Notes: a model not told the origin generated them from the sequence alone. A stretch of DNA of 64,000 nucleotides from Orenia metallireducens (GCF_001693735.1 NZ_LWDV01000008.1:62001-126000); one strand, 5' to 3'. Shown: positions 1 through 8,853, counted from the stretch's first letter. Numbers and translations are program-made.

Positions 1-526
1 ATTTATTGACTTTATGGATGATGACCAATATGACATAGTTATCTTTGACACAGCCCCAACAGGTCATACCATTAGATTATTAGAATTACCTGTTGATTGG
101 AGTAAACATATCGAAGAGAGTGCCCAAGGTAGTGGTCAAACATGTATGGGACCTGTGCAGAATATTCAAGAATCAAAGGAAAAGTATGACCGTGCAGTGG
201 AATTATTAAAGGATACTGATCGAACAGAATTTGTTTTTGTAATGCATCCTGAAAGTAGTTCAATTAGAGAGACAATCCGTTCTAGTCAAGAATTACAAGA
301 GATTGGAATTAATACTAGCAATATAATTGTTAATGGAATCTTACCTAAAGAGGAGTGTCAAAATCTTTTCTTTAAAAAGAGGGGTGAGATGCAGCAAAAG
401 TATTTAACTCAAATAGAAGAAGAAATTAACTTGCCAACTAAGAAGATGTACTTATTAGATCAAGAGATCAAAGGATTAGAAGTATTAACTAAAGTAGCTG
501 CTATCCTTTATAAGGAGGGAAGATAA
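1..526 (+). CDS. arsA: ArsA-type arsenite-translocating ATPase, C-terminal part (cut by window edge)
   Basis: This is the C-terminal half of an ArsA/GET3-family P-loop ATPase, which energises arsenite export at the membrane. The frame is already open at base 2, so the start and the Walker A loop lie to the left of the window. The visible DTAPTGHT signature, followed by RLLELP, is the family's switch/Walker B region. The same motifs occur in the complete copy immediately downstream. The stop codon overlaps the next start (TAATG), so the two are translationally coupled. It is either one of two tandem full ArsA proteins or half of a split two-domain ArsA. The family assignment is firm; the role in arsenite export comes from the family and the adjacent Acr3. 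Confidence 0.9.
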   Translation, partial: FIDFMDDDQYDIVIFDTAPTGHTIRLLELPVDWSKHIEESAQGSGQTCMGPVQNIQESKEKYDRAVELLKDTDRTEFVFVMHPESSSIRETIRSSQELQEIGINTSNIIVNGILPKEECQNLFFKKRGEMQQKYLTQIEEEINLPTKKMYLLDQEIKGLEVLTKVAAILYKEGR

Positions 527-1419
527 TGAGAGATGATGCTCAAGTATTATTACCAACAGCTAAAGAACCACGCCTAATCTTTTTTGCTGGTAAAGGTGGG
601 GTAGGTAAGACCTCTATCTCATCGGTGACTGCTGTTTACTTAGCGAGATTAGGTTATAAGACTTTATTATTAACTACAGATCCTGCTTCCCATTTAGAGG
701 ATGTCTTTGAACAAGAAGTTTCAGGTGAAGTTACTAAAGTTACTGGAGTAGATAACTTAGATATTGTTAAGATTGATCCTAAAGAGGTTGCTGGGGAGTA
801 TAAAGAAAAAGTCTTAGCAGATGCTAAGTTAAAGGAATATAGTGAAGAGATGTTAATGGGACTTAAAGAAGAGTTAGATTCCCCTTGTACTGAGGAGATG
901 GCATCTTTTGATAAATTTGTAGATTATACTGAACAAGATGACTATCAAATCATTGTCTTTGATACAGCCCCGACAGGTCATACTTTAAGGCTGTTAGAGT
1001 TACCAATGAATTGGGAGCAGCAATTAGAATTTAAAACATCAATTAATACTAGTACCCAAGCAGATTTAGAGTCACAGCAGAAATTTAAAAGGGTAATAGC
1101 TAAATTACAGGATAAGAAGCAGACTACCTTCTCTTTTGTAGTCTACCCTGAAAACACACCCATTTTAGAGGCACATCGAGCTGTTGAAGAGTTAGAGACT
1201 GTTAATGTAGAGACACAACTGGTAGTTGCCAATCAGATTCTGCCAGCAGAGTATTGTACTACACCTTACTTTAAAAAAAGAAGAAAGATGCAAGAAGAGC
1301 ATCTAGCTAATATGGAGAATAAATTTAATGCTCCAATCATTCAAATGCCTTTATTTGCCAAAGAGATTCAAGGTTTAGATACTTTGATTGAAGCTGGTAA
1401 GGCATTATATAATAAGTAA
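526..1419 (+). CDS. arsA: ArsA-type arsenite-transporting ATPase, second copy
   Basis: A complete 297-residue single-domain ArsA-family ATPase. The deviant Walker A GKGGVGKT is at about residues 22-29, the TDPASH motif at about 51-56 and DTAPTGHT at about 146-153. Cys121 in SPCTEEM lies where ArsA proteins carry a metalloid-binding cysteine. It starts on the A of the upstream stop codon, with a GGAGGGA ribosome site inside the previous gene. Two half-size ArsAs in tandem would give the two nucleotide sites that long bacterial ArsA carries in one chain. An Acr3 arsenite carrier follows two genes later. No arsD is visible, but it may lie off the left edge. Confidence 0.93.
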   Translation: MRDDAQVLLPTAKEPRLIFFAGKGGVGKTSISSVTAVYLARLGYKTLLLTTDPASHLEDVFEQEVSGEVTKVTGVDNLDIVKIDPKEVAGEYKEKVLADAKLKEYSEEMLMGLKEELDSPCTEEMASFDKFVDYTEQDDYQIIVFDTAPTGHTLRLLELPMNWEQQLEFKTSINTSTQADLESQQKFKRVIAKLQDKKQTTFSFVVYPENTPILEAHRAVEELETVNVETQLVVANQILPAEYCTTPYFKKRRKMQEEHLANMENKFNAPIIQMPLFAKEIQGLDTLIEAGKALYNK

Positions 1420-1420
1420 A

Positions 1421-1511
1421 ATGTACAGTTAACAATTTACAGGATACAGTTAAGATCAAAAGCATTTCAAAGTTTTAACTATCCCCTGTACACTATACAC
1501 TGTAAACTATA
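1421..1511. repeat. Imperfect inverted repeat in the arsA-phosphoesterase spacer
   Basis: The spacer holds an imperfect inverted repeat. The left side carries TGTACAGTTAACAATTTACAG and the right side carries TAACTATCCCCTGTACAC and ACTGTAAACT. Similar TGTACA/ACAGTTAA fragments occur at 44.17 kb and at 59.82-59.90 kb, so this looks like a decayed copy of a short dispersed element rather than a unique terminator. There is no T-tract. Confidence 0.45.
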
Positions 1512-1531
1512 ATATAAAGGGAGGCTTTACA

Positions 1532-2245
1532 ATGAGAGTAGCTGTAATTTCAGATGTACATGGTAATATCTTTGCTTTAGAGAGTGTCTTAGAGGATATT
1601 AAAGGAAGAAATATTGAGGAGATAGTCTGTACTGGAGATTTAGTAGGCTATGGTCCCTATCCTAATGAGGTAATCGCTAAAATTCAAGAGGAAGGGATTA
1701 AGACTATTCAAGGTAATTATGATGATGCTATCGGTAATAGAAGAATTGCTTGTGGTTGTGATTATAAGACAGAGCGTTCTCAGAAGATAGGGATGTCTTC
1801 TATGAACTATACTGCAATGGAGACTACTGAAGAGAATAAAGAGTTCTTAGCAAATTTACCTTTTAGCTTGACTTTGGAGATAGAGGATAAGACTGCTTTA
1901 TTTGTCCATGGTAGCCCTAGAAAGATTAATGAATACTTATATGAAGATAGTGAAGCAGTAAAAGAGGTAGCAGAAGAAATAGAAGAGGATATCTTGGTCT
2001 GTGGACATACCCACCTACCTTACCATAGAATCATCAAGGGTAAGCATATGATGAATGTTGGTAGTATTGGTAAGCCAAAGCATGGTAACCCTAACGCTAT
2101 TTATACAATTATTGAAGTAATTGATGGTAAGGTCAAAACAGAGTTTATCGAAGTTATCTATCCAGTAGCTAAGCTAACTGCTGCTCTTAAAGAGACAGAT
2201 TTAGCTGAAGAGTTAGTTGAAGTTTTTGAAAAAGGAAATAGCTAA
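1532..2245 (+). CDS. Calcineurin-like metallophosphoesterase
   Basis: A 237-residue YfcE/MJ0936-type metallophosphoesterase. The metal-binding motifs appear in order: SDVHGN (residues 7-12), GDLVGYGP, GNYD, VHGSPR and CGHTHLPY. It probably hydrolyses a phosphodiester or phosphomonoester with two bound metals; the substrate is unknown. GGGAGG lies about 7 bases before the ATG. It sits between arsA and acr3 and is followed after 3 bases by the next gene, so it is part of the arsenic operon. A specific role in arsenic metabolism is inference from position only. Confidence 0.85.
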   Translation: MRVAVISDVHGNIFALESVLEDIKGRNIEEIVCTGDLVGYGPYPNEVIAKIQEEGIKTIQGNYDDAIGNRRIACGCDYKTERSQKIGMSSMNYTAMETTEENKEFLANLPFSLTLEIEDKTALFVHGSPRKINEYLYEDSEAVKEVAEEIEEDILVCGHTHLPYHRIIKGKHMMNVGSIGKPKHGNPNAIYTIIEVIDGKVKTEFIEVIYPVAKLTAALKETDLAEELVEVFEKGNS

Positions 2246-2248
2246 TAG

Positions 2249-2563
2249 ATGGAGCTTGTAATTGAACCAAAGTTAAAGGCTTATGCTAAGGGAAGAAACT
2301 TAGTAATTACTATTCGGCAGTTAACAGTTAATAGTTGCTGTGGAGGAAAGTTAATGCCTGGTGGAATCCGCCAGGCTAAAACTCCACCTCAAATAATTGA
2401 GGGAAGTCCTAAAAAAGATCATATAGTAGATTATCAAAAGCTTGTAAAGGATGAGATAACTATTTATTTACACCAAAATTTAATCGATGATTATTCTAAA
2501 TTGAAATTAGATATTAAAAAATTAGGGTTTATTAAGAGATTTACCCTTGAAAGCTTTGAATAA
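2249..2563 (+). CDS. Small CC-motif protein of the arsenic operon
   Basis: A 104-residue soluble protein with one vicinal cysteine pair in NSCCGGK (around residue 30), followed by a PGGIRQAK segment and an acidic C-terminus. It resembles the small CC/Se-motif (seleno)protein family, in which the second residue of the pair can be selenocysteine; both are cysteine here. A vicinal pair next to Acr3 and ArsA would suit binding of arsenite or delivery of a reduced metalloid, as ArsD does, but it shows no other ArsD feature. It starts 3 bases after the phosphoesterase stop and ends 16 bases before acr3. Confidence 0.6.
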   Translation: MELVIEPKLKAYAKGRNLVITIRQLTVNSCCGGKLMPGGIRQAKTPPQIIEGSPKKDHIVDYQKLVKDEITIYLHQNLIDDYSKLKLDIKKLGFIKRFTLESFE

Positions 2564-2579
2564 TAAGGAGGAAAAATCT

Positions 2580-3635
2580 ATGAGTCAAGCAGAAGTAAAA
2601 GAGAAGAAAGAAGGATTAGGATTTTTTGAAAGGTATTTAACAGTTTGGGTAGCTTTATGTATTGTAATTGGAATTGGAGTTGGACGCTTTTTACCGATTA
2701 TCCCAGAGACATTAAGCCAGTTTGAATATGCTCAAGTTTCTATTCCAGTGGCAATTTTAATTTGGTTTATGATTTATCCAATGATGGTTCAGATTGATTT
2801 TGGTAGTATTTTAGAAGCAGGAAGAAAACCTAAAGGCTTGGCATTGACTTTAGTTGTTAACTGGCTAATCAAGCCCTTTACTATGGCTTTTTTTGCTTGG
2901 TTATTCTTTAAGAATATCTTTGGGGCTTTTATCAATCCAGAGTTGGCAGAACAGTATATAGCAGGTGCAATATTATTAGGGGCAGCACCTTGTACAGCAA
3001 TGGTCTTTGTGTGGAGTTATTTAACTGATGGTGATGCTAGTTATACTTTAGTCCAGGTAGCAGTTAATGACCTAGTATTGGTCTTTGCTTTTGCACCAAT
3101 TATTATCTTCTTATTGGGGGTAACAGATTTTACAGTTCCTTATAATACGATACTTTTATCTGTAGTCTTATATATCTTAGTACCTTTAGTGGCAGGATAT
3201 TTATCACGTAAGTACTTAATTAAGAATAAGGGGATTGATTGGTTTGAGAATGTATATCTTGAGAAGTTGAGTAACTTTACAATCACTGGTTTATTATTAA
3301 CATTGGTTATTCTTTTCTCTTTCCAAGGGGATATTATCTTAAATAATCCATTAGATATTTTATTGATTGCAATACCATTAACTATTCAGACCTTCTTTAT
3401 CTTTGCTATTGCTTATGGTGGAGCTAAGTTGCTTAAGTTAGACCATTCAGTAGCTGCTCCAGCAAGTATGATTGGAGCTAGTAACTTTTTTGAGTTAGCA
3501 GTAGCTACAGCTATCTCATTATTTGGTCTTAAATCTGGAGCTGCTTTAGCTACTGTAGTTGGAGTTTTGGTAGAAGTACCTGTGATGTTAGCTTTAGTTG
3601 GAATTGCTAATAGAACAAAACACTGGTTTGAGTAA
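2580..3635 (+). CDS. acr3: Acr3-family arsenite efflux permease
   Basis: A 351-residue, about ten-helix membrane carrier of the Acr3 family that exports arsenite across the inner membrane. Family hallmarks are visible: [31 protein letters not shown] (with the essential cysteine) and the VNDLVLV helix. The ATG at 2580 was chosen because AAGGAGGAAAAATCT lies directly before it; an upstream in-frame ATG at 2547 is inside the preceding gene and lacks a ribosome site. ArsA is usually partnered with ArsB, but ArsA-Acr3 pairings also occur. It ends just before a strong bidirectional terminator. Confidence 0.95.
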   Translation: MSQAEVKEKKEGLGFFERYLTVWVALCIVIGIGVGRFLPIIPETLSQFEYAQVSIPVAILIWFMIYPMMVQIDFGSILEAGRKPKGLALTLVVNWLIKPFTMAFFAWLFFKNIFGAFINPELAEQYIAGAILLGAAPCTAMVFVWSYLTDGDASYTLVQVAVNDLVLVFAFAPIIIFLLGVTDFTVPYNTILLSVVLYILVPLVAGYLSRKYLIKNKGIDWFENVYLEKLSNFTITGLLLTLVILFSFQGDIILNNPLDILLIAIPLTIQTFFIFAIAYGGAKLLKLDHSVAAPASMIGASNFFELAVATAISLFGLKSGAALATVVGVLVEVPVMLALVGIANRTKHWFE

Positions 3636-3637
3636 AT

Positions 3638-3671
3638 AAGATAGGGAGGGATTAAAATCCCTCCCTATCTT
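3638..3671. terminator. Bidirectional terminator between acr3 and arsC
   Basis: A perfect 15-bp stem (AAGATAGGGAGGGAT paired with ATCCCTCCCTATCTT) around a TAAA loop lies between the convergent acr3 and arsC genes. A/T-rich flanks on both sides let it end transcription from either direction. Confidence 0.9.
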
Positions 3672-3686
3672 ATCTATAATTATAAT

Positions 3687-4109
3687 TTAATTTTTCTCTA
3701 CTAACCAAGTTTTGATTTTTTCTTTAATTTTATCTCTTATTTCTCTAAATTTATTCAATTTTTCTTCCTCATTGCCTTCAAAGGCCACTGGGTCTTCAAA
3801 AGCCCAATGTAATCTTTTAGTTACACCGGGAAAGGTTGGACAGTTTTCTTCAGCAGCTGCACATACTGTAATTAAATATCCAAAGTGTTTTTGACCTAAA
3901 TAATCCTTAAGAGGAGTAGACTCTTGCTTGTTGATATCTATTCCTATTTCATCCATTACTTTTTTAGTATAAGGATTTATCCCTTTAGCATCTAAACCAC
4001 CACTATACACTTCAAATTTTTCTCCAGCATACTCTCTCAAAAATGCTTCTGCCATCTGACTACGAGCAGAGTTTCCTGTACAAAGAAATAATACTTTAGT
4101 TTTATTCAT
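3687..4109 (-). CDS. arsC: Arsenate reductase, low-molecular-weight phosphatase/thioredoxin type
   Basis: A 140-residue ArsC of the Staphylococcus/Bacillus type, which reduces arsenate to arsenite for export. The phosphatase-like P-loop CTGNSARS begins at Cys10. The two further catalytic cysteines are Cys83 and Cys90 in CAAAEENC, the triad used for thioredoxin-coupled turnover. It is transcribed toward acr3 rather than with it, so it is an independent unit of the same resistance island. GGAGGAATTG precedes the start. Confidence 0.95.
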   Translation of the reverse strand: MNKTKVLFLCTGNSARSQMAEAFLREYAGEKFEVYSGGLDAKGINPYTKKVMDEIGIDINKQESTPLKDYLGQKHFGYLITVCAAAEENCPTFPGVTKRLHWAFEDPVAFEGNEEEKLNKFREIRDKIKEKIKTWLVEKN

Positions 4110-4287
4110 CTCAATTCCTCCTTATTATAATGAATGCTAAAAAGACCTTGTTCTTAGTAAGTTCAAGATCAATTATCTAATAACCTGTTTATCTTCTGTT
4201 AATATTATGTTAAATTAAAGACTGTGTATAATAGTAAATAGGAATATAAATATCTTTAGAGAATAAAGTAATTTGGAGGTGAATTTA

Positions 4288-4926
4288 ATGTTCAGTCTAG
4301 AAAAGGTTAAGTTCAAGAATATCTTAGAAATTGATAGTTTAGAATTTCCAGATAATAAGATAACTACGATTATTGGTCCCAGTGGGGCAGGTAAATCAAC
4401 CTTACTTAAGTTGTTGAATAATATGGTCAGTGTAGATTCAGGAACTATTTTATATAAGGGAGAAGATATTAATCAGCTCAATCCAGTTGAGTTAAGAAGA
4501 GAAGTGATTATGTTAGCTCAGAACGCTATTATCTTTGGAGGTAGTATTAAAGATAATTTAGAGATTGGTTTTAGATTAACAGAAGAAGCTATCCCAGAGG
4601 AAGAGGAGTTAAAAAAAGTATTAAAAGTTGTACACTTATCTAAAGGATTAACTGCTAATACTCAGAGTTTATCAGGGGGAGAGAAACAGAGATTAGCTTT
4701 AGCAAGGGTCTTATTGTTAAATCCTAAAGTTCTCTTGTTAGATGAACCATCTTCAGCCTTAGACCAAGAGACAGAGAGGCTTGTAATTGAGACAGTAGTT
4801 AATTATGTAAGAGATAAAGGTAAAACTTTAATTATGATTACTCATTCTAAAGATATTGCTCTAGAATATGGAGATAAGATTATTACTTTACAAGAGGGAA
4901 GAGTTATAGGAGAGGAGGAGAATTAG
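4288..4926 (+). CDS. fetA: FetA-like ABC transporter ATPase
   Basis: A 212-residue ABC ATPase with Walker A GPSGAGKST (residues 30-38), signature LSGGEKQR, Walker B VLLLDEPSSALD and the switch histidine in ITHSKD. The next gene is a UPF0014/FetB permease, and this pair matches the YbbL-YbbM (FetAB) system linked to iron efflux and oxidative-stress resistance in E. coli. The ATG at 4288 fits GGAGGTG six bases upstream; the upstream TTG at 4273 overlaps that site. The stop abuts the fetB start. The transported substrate here is inferred from homologues. Confidence 0.85.
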   Translation: MFSLEKVKFKNILEIDSLEFPDNKITTIIGPSGAGKSTLLKLLNNMVSVDSGTILYKGEDINQLNPVELRREVIMLAQNAIIFGGSIKDNLEIGFRLTEEAIPEEEELKKVLKVVHLSKGLTANTQSLSGGEKQRLALARVLLLNPKVLLLDEPSSALDQETERLVIETVVNYVRDKGKTLIMITHSKDIALEYGDKIITLQEGRVIGEEEN

Positions 4927-5730
4927 ATGGAGCAGACAAGTATAATTCATCTACGACTATGGCAGTTAGTGGCTGCTTATATCTTTGTACTTATCTTGTT
5001 ATTTTTCTTAAAGATTAGAAGGATAGACAGAGAGAAGGAGTTATTATTAGCTACTACTAGGATGACTTTACAATTGGCTCTAGTAGGTTATCTATTAGGG
5101 TATATCTTTGAACAGGATAATTACTTATTTACTCTCATTATTATCGCTGTGATGGAGGTCTTTGCTATTTATAATATTTATCAACGGGTAAATACCAAAA
5201 TTAGTAGAGAGTTAAAGAAGATTATAGCTTTCTCTATGGCTATTGGAACCCTAACAAGTCTACTCTACTTTATCTTAGTGGTAATTGGCTTAAAGCCTTG
5301 GTATGATCCTAGATACTTTATTCCTTTAGCAGGGATGCTCATCGGTAACTCCATGACAGGTATATCTTTAGGTGTAGAGCGGTTGATTTCAGGGATGAAA
5401 GAGAATCAAGCAAAAGTTGAAACTGCTTTGATGTTGGGAGCTACACCTAAAAAAGCTACTCAGCAGGCAGTTAATGATGCCTTTAATTCAGCTATTCTAC
5501 CAACAATCAATTCGATGATGGGGATGGGGATTATCTTTTTGCCAGGGATGATGACTGGTCAAATTCTCTCTGGAGTCTCACCACTGACTGCTATTGAGTA
5601 TCAGATAGCTATCATGCTAGGGATATTAGGAAGTGTTTCATTAACTGTGGTTATTTTTGTTTATTTAGGATATAAGACCTTTTTTAATGAAAGAGCACAA
5701 CTGATAATTAATGGTTATGAAACTTCATAG
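4927..5730 (+). CDS. fetB: FetB-like UPF0014 membrane permease
   Basis: A 267-residue integral membrane protein of the UPF0014/FetB family with about seven hydrophobic segments. The conserved central region includes PLAGMLIGNSMTG and MLGATPKKA, followed by a PTINSMMGMGI segment that contacts the ATPase in the family. The start follows the fetA stop directly, so the two are one operon. It is the membrane half of a putative metal exporter; E. coli FetAB has been tied to iron export. Confidence 0.85.
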   Translation: MEQTSIIHLRLWQLVAAYIFVLILLFFLKIRRIDREKELLLATTRMTLQLALVGYLLGYIFEQDNYLFTLIIIAVMEVFAIYNIYQRVNTKISRELKKIIAFSMAIGTLTSLLYFILVVIGLKPWYDPRYFIPLAGMLIGNSMTGISLGVERLISGMKENQAKVETALMLGATPKKATQQAVNDAFNSAILPTINSMMGMGIIFLPGMMTGQILSGVSPLTAIEYQIAIMLGILGSVSLTVVIFVYLGYKTFFNERAQLIINGYETS

Positions 5731-5742
5731 CTTAGGATTAAT

Positions 5743-5788
5743 AAATGGTAGCTACTAAGTAGAACTCTCTACAGGATAGCTATCATTT
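5743..5788 (+). terminator. Structured hairpin after fetB
   Basis: An outer 12-bp stem (AAATGGTAGCTA with TAGCTATCATTT, one G-T pair) encloses an inner GTAGA/TCTAC stem. There is only a weak T-run after it, so it is a probable terminator or an RNA-stabilising hairpin. Confidence 0.55.
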
Positions 5789-5975
5789 GTTATCTTATAA
5801 AGTAATAAGGTTTAAACTAGTGTATTTAAGAAAAAATCTTGACAATAAATTTTAGTTTACTTATAATTAAAATATAAATTTTTTATATTTTAGAAGTGCT
5901 TTATTTTATGAAGTTAAGAAGTACTTTTTAATTGTTTTAAAATCAAATATAAGTTATAGGATTTTTTTATTGAAT

Positions 5976-5995
5976 ATTCTGGTATAGACCAGAAT
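5976..5995. promoter_or_regulatory. GntR/HutC-type operator upstream of the PHP phosphatase
   Basis: The perfect palindrome ATTCTGGTATAGACCAGAAT contains TGGTATAGACCA, the core recognised by HutC-subfamily GntR regulators such as NagR and PhnF. It lies 98 bases before the PHP phosphatase start, and a HutC-type regulator is encoded two genes downstream. The rest of the 362-base spacer after the fetB hairpin is A/T-rich, with no gene seen. Confidence 0.65.
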
Positions 5996-6092
5996 TGACT
6001 GTTCATTGTACTATCGACTAGATAAGAGTGTTACATAGTTAATTATAGAGAAACTAGAAATTTGAAATTAAAATTAGAAGGAGGAATAATAT

Positions 6093-6878
6093 ATGTTGGC
6101 AGATTATCATATTCATACGAACTTTAGCGATGATTCTACTTATGAAATGGAGGATGTAGTTAGAAAAGCAATATCATTAGGAATTGATGAGATCTGCTTT
6201 ACTGAGCATGTAGATTATGGAGTAAAGGGAGATTTGAATTGTGATTATAATACTTATATCAAGGAATTTCAACGATGTAAGAAAGAATATGAAGATCAGA
6301 TTGTTTTAAAAATTGGAATTGAATTTGGGATGCAGGTACATACAATCAATCAATTTCAAAAGGATTTTCAACAATATGATTTTGATTTTGTTATTCTTTC
6401 TTGCCATCAAGTAGATAATCAAGAGTTCTGGTCACAAGATTTCCAAAATGGAAGAACACAGCAGGAGTATAATCAAAAATATTATGAGGAAATATTGAAA
6501 GTAATAAAGAGATATGATGGTTATAGTGTTTTAGGTCATTTAGATATGATTAAAAGATATGATGAAGTAGGGGAATATCCTTTTGAAAAGATAGAAAATA
6601 TTGTGACTGAAATTTTAAGTCAGGTGATTGAACACGGCAAGGGAATTGAAATTAATACCTCTAGCTTCCGATATGGATTAGAAGATTTAACACCTTCAAG
6701 AGAAATATTAAAGTTATATCGAGAATTGGGTGGAACTATTATTACAATTGGATCAGATACTCACAAAGAAGAACATGTAGGTTATAATATCTCATATGTA
6801 AAAGAGGAGCTTAAAAGACTAGGTTATAAACAATTTTGTACCTTTGAAAAAATGAAACCTATTTTTCATAATTTGTGA
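6093..6878 (+). CDS. PHP-family phosphatase (histidinol-phosphatase-like)
   Basis: A 261-residue PHP-domain hydrolase resembling HisJ/HisK histidinol-phosphate phosphatase. The metal-binding motifs DYHIHT (residues 4-9), TEHVDYG, a GIEFG stretch, SCHQVD, GHLDMIKR and GSDTHKE appear in the expected order. No other histidine-biosynthesis gene is nearby. The neighbours are a HAD sugar-phosphatase-like protein and a HutC-type regulator, so it may act on another phosphomonoester. The ribosome site GAAGGAGG precedes the ATG at good spacing. The fold is sure; the substrate is not. Confidence 0.8.
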   Translation: MLADYHIHTNFSDDSTYEMEDVVRKAISLGIDEICFTEHVDYGVKGDLNCDYNTYIKEFQRCKKEYEDQIVLKIGIEFGMQVHTINQFQKDFQQYDFDFVILSCHQVDNQEFWSQDFQNGRTQQEYNQKYYEEILKVIKRYDGYSVLGHLDMIKRYDEVGEYPFEKIENIVTEILSQVIEHGKGIEINTSSFRYGLEDLTPSREILKLYRELGGTIITIGSDTHKEEHVGYNISYVKEELKRLGYKQFCTFEKMKPIFHNL

Positions 6879-6987
6879 TCATTGTTCCAATAAGATTAAT
6901 ATCTATCTGTAAGATACTAATATAAGTCAAAAAGAGTGGTTGATAAAAGTTCGATATCTTTAAAATAAGTTTAGCCTTATTAATTAG

Positions 6988-7058
6988 TATGTGCCATAGC
7001 TATCTCAAGTGGAGGAGTAACTTTTGTAGAGACACAATCAACAGCTGAAGACTCTTAA
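6988..7058 (+). other. Possible relic of a lost gene
   Basis: The 267-base gap between the PHP and HAD genes contains one stretch that reads like the end of a protein (AIAISSGGVTFVETQSTAED, then serine and a stop) without a start or ribosome site. It may be the tail of a deleted gene. Nothing else is seen in this gap. Confidence 0.25.
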
Positions 7059-7154
7059 GGTCTATTTTGATATTTTAATTTTTACTATTTGAGTACTATT
7101 ATCTAACTCCAAAATAAAGTAGGGTTGGATGAATATATATAGGAGATGATAGAG

Positions 7155-8030
7155 ATGTTTAATAATAAAATAGAGATGATCTTATTAGATATGGATGGGA
7201 CTTTATTGAATTCACAATCTGAAGTCTCTCCAAAAAATAAAGAGATATTAAAGCAATTGATTTCAGAGGGTTATAAGGTTGCTATTGCAACTGGGAGAAA
7301 TTATCATGAAGCTAGAAGTTTAGTAGAGGATATTGTAGGGTTGGCTTATATCACTAATAATGGTAGCTATATAGTTGATTTCAATGGTGAGGTAATTTTT
7401 AATAGGAATATTAGCAAAGAAGATACTATCTCCTTGCTTAAAATAATAGAGAAATATCCATCATTTAATTATTCACTGGCTGCTCCAAAAGAAATTTATA
7501 TGAAGAATAAATTTAAATTTATTAAGATGAGTTTAACTGATAAGAGAGTATTTAAGAATAAATTAAACATATTTAAAAGCGTTTCATTGATAAAGCGATT
7601 GATCAGATTATTTAAATCGAGAAGACAGATAGATAATATTTATGAGCTGATAGAAAATGGTTCTTTAGCTGTGCAAAAGATAGATGTAATGGGTAAAATA
7701 GATGAGATGGAATCCTTTAAAGAAAGAATTATAGAGCAATTTGGGGATAAGATTAAACTAAGCAGCTCTTCTAAAGATAACTTAGAGATAAATCCACTTA
7801 ATATATCTAAGGGTACAGGACTAAAATATTTAGCAGATAAGTTAGGTATTGATGTTAGAAACTCCATCGCTTTTGGAGATGGTGGAAATGATTTAGAACT
7901 TTTGGAGATTGTAGGAACTGCTGTAGCTATGGCAAACTCTGAATTTAATGAACTAAAGGAGAAGGCAGATATAATAGCTGAAAGTAATGATGATGATGGA
8001 GTGGCAAAAGTATTAGCTGAGTTACTATAA
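7155..8030 (+). CDS. Cof-type HAD-superfamily phosphatase
   Basis: A 291-residue Cof/YbdK-type HAD phosphatase. The nucleophile motif is LLDMDGTLL near the N-terminus, TGRN provides motif II, and FGDGGNDLELL near the C-terminus gives the acidic motif IV. Such proteins dephosphorylate sugar phosphates or flavin precursors in the cytoplasm. The ATG at 7155 was chosen because AGGAG lies 9 bases before it; the ATG at 7146 touches that site. It lies between the PHP phosphatase and the GntR regulator, consistent with a small regulated catabolic group. Confidence 0.85.
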   Translation: MFNNKIEMILLDMDGTLLNSQSEVSPKNKEILKQLISEGYKVAIATGRNYHEARSLVEDIVGLAYITNNGSYIVDFNGEVIFNRNISKEDTISLLKIIEKYPSFNYSLAAPKEIYMKNKFKFIKMSLTDKRVFKNKLNIFKSVSLIKRLIRLFKSRRQIDNIYELIENGSLAVQKIDVMGKIDEMESFKERIIEQFGDKIKLSSSSKDNLEINPLNISKGTGLKYLADKLGIDVRNSIAFGDGGNDLELLEIVGTAVAMANSEFNELKEKADIIAESNDDDGVAKVLAELL

Positions 8031-8133
8031 TCTTTTTACTGTCAAGCTTTAATTGTATGACATTGAGGAAATTATACTCTTTACAGATATTAATAAAGAT
8101 AAATCGTATTTAATATAGAAAGAAGGTTAAGAG

Positions 8134-8853
8134 ATGAAATTCGAAGATAATAATATACCGTTATATTATCAAATAGAGAATTTAATTAGAAGTAAGATTG
8201 AGAATAAAGAGTATGGCAGAGGTGAAAAAATTCCATCAGAACGGGAACTAGGTAAAATATTTGAGGTAAGTAGGATGACCGTTAGAAAGGCTCTTGAAAA
8301 TTTGGTAAATGAAGGTATCTTAGAAAGAAGAGAAAGGCAAGGAACCTTTGTTTCTCAGGATAATCTAAATGATTTTCCTAGTCTAGTTGGGGTCACTGAA
8401 CATATCAAATCTGAAGGAAAGATACCTAATAATAAAATTATTAACAAAGAGTTAATAAAACCAAACAAGAAAATTATTGAAGAGTTGAATCTAAATTCAG
8501 ATGAAGGGGTTATTTTAATAGAACGGATAATCCTAGCTGATGAAAAACCAATAGGATTTGAACAGTCTTATATCTCATATGCTATTTGTCCAGATTTATT
8601 AGAAACCAATATCAATCAGAAATCTATATATAAGATGCTAAGGAGAAGCGGTCATAAACCTACAAAAGCTAAAGATGAAATAAGTGCAATCTTAGCAGAT
8701 GATAAATTAAGTGGATTATTGAAGATAGATATAAAGCAACCAATTTTAAAGAATATTAGGACGACTTTTTCTAAAAATAGACCAATAGTATATAGCTTTA
8801 ACTATTATGGTGGAGAGGGTTTTGTTATGACTAGAACAGTTTTTAATAAATGA
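8134..8853 (+). CDS. GntR-family regulator, HutC subfamily
   Basis: A 239-residue regulator. An N-terminal winged helix (PLYYQIENLIRSKI, then PSERELGKIFEVSRMTVRKAL and RRERQGTFV) is followed by a UTRA ligand-binding domain with PIGFEQSYIS and an IRTTFSK strand. HutC-type proteins bind TGGTATAGACCA-like palindromes and are released by small ligands such as sugar phosphates. A matching palindrome lies at 5976-5995 before the PHP phosphatase, and a variant at 20669-20680 lies upstream of a sugar acetyltransferase. The natural effector is unknown. Confidence 0.9.
   Translation: MKFEDNNIPLYYQIENLIRSKIENKEYGRGEKIPSERELGKIFEVSRMTVRKALENLVNEGILERRERQGTFVSQDNLNDFPSLVGVTEHIKSEGKIPNNKIINKELIKPNKKIIEELNLNSDEGVILIERIILADEKPIGFEQSYISYAICPDLLETNINQKSIYKMLRRSGHKPTKAKDEISAILADDKLSGLLKIDIKQPILKNIRTTFSKNRPIVYSFNYYGGEGFVMTRTVFNK

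Noticed and set aside
2547-2579. Earlier start for acr3
   Set aside because: It lies inside the preceding gene without a ribosome site, whereas AAGGAGGAAAAATCT sits just before the ATG at 2580.
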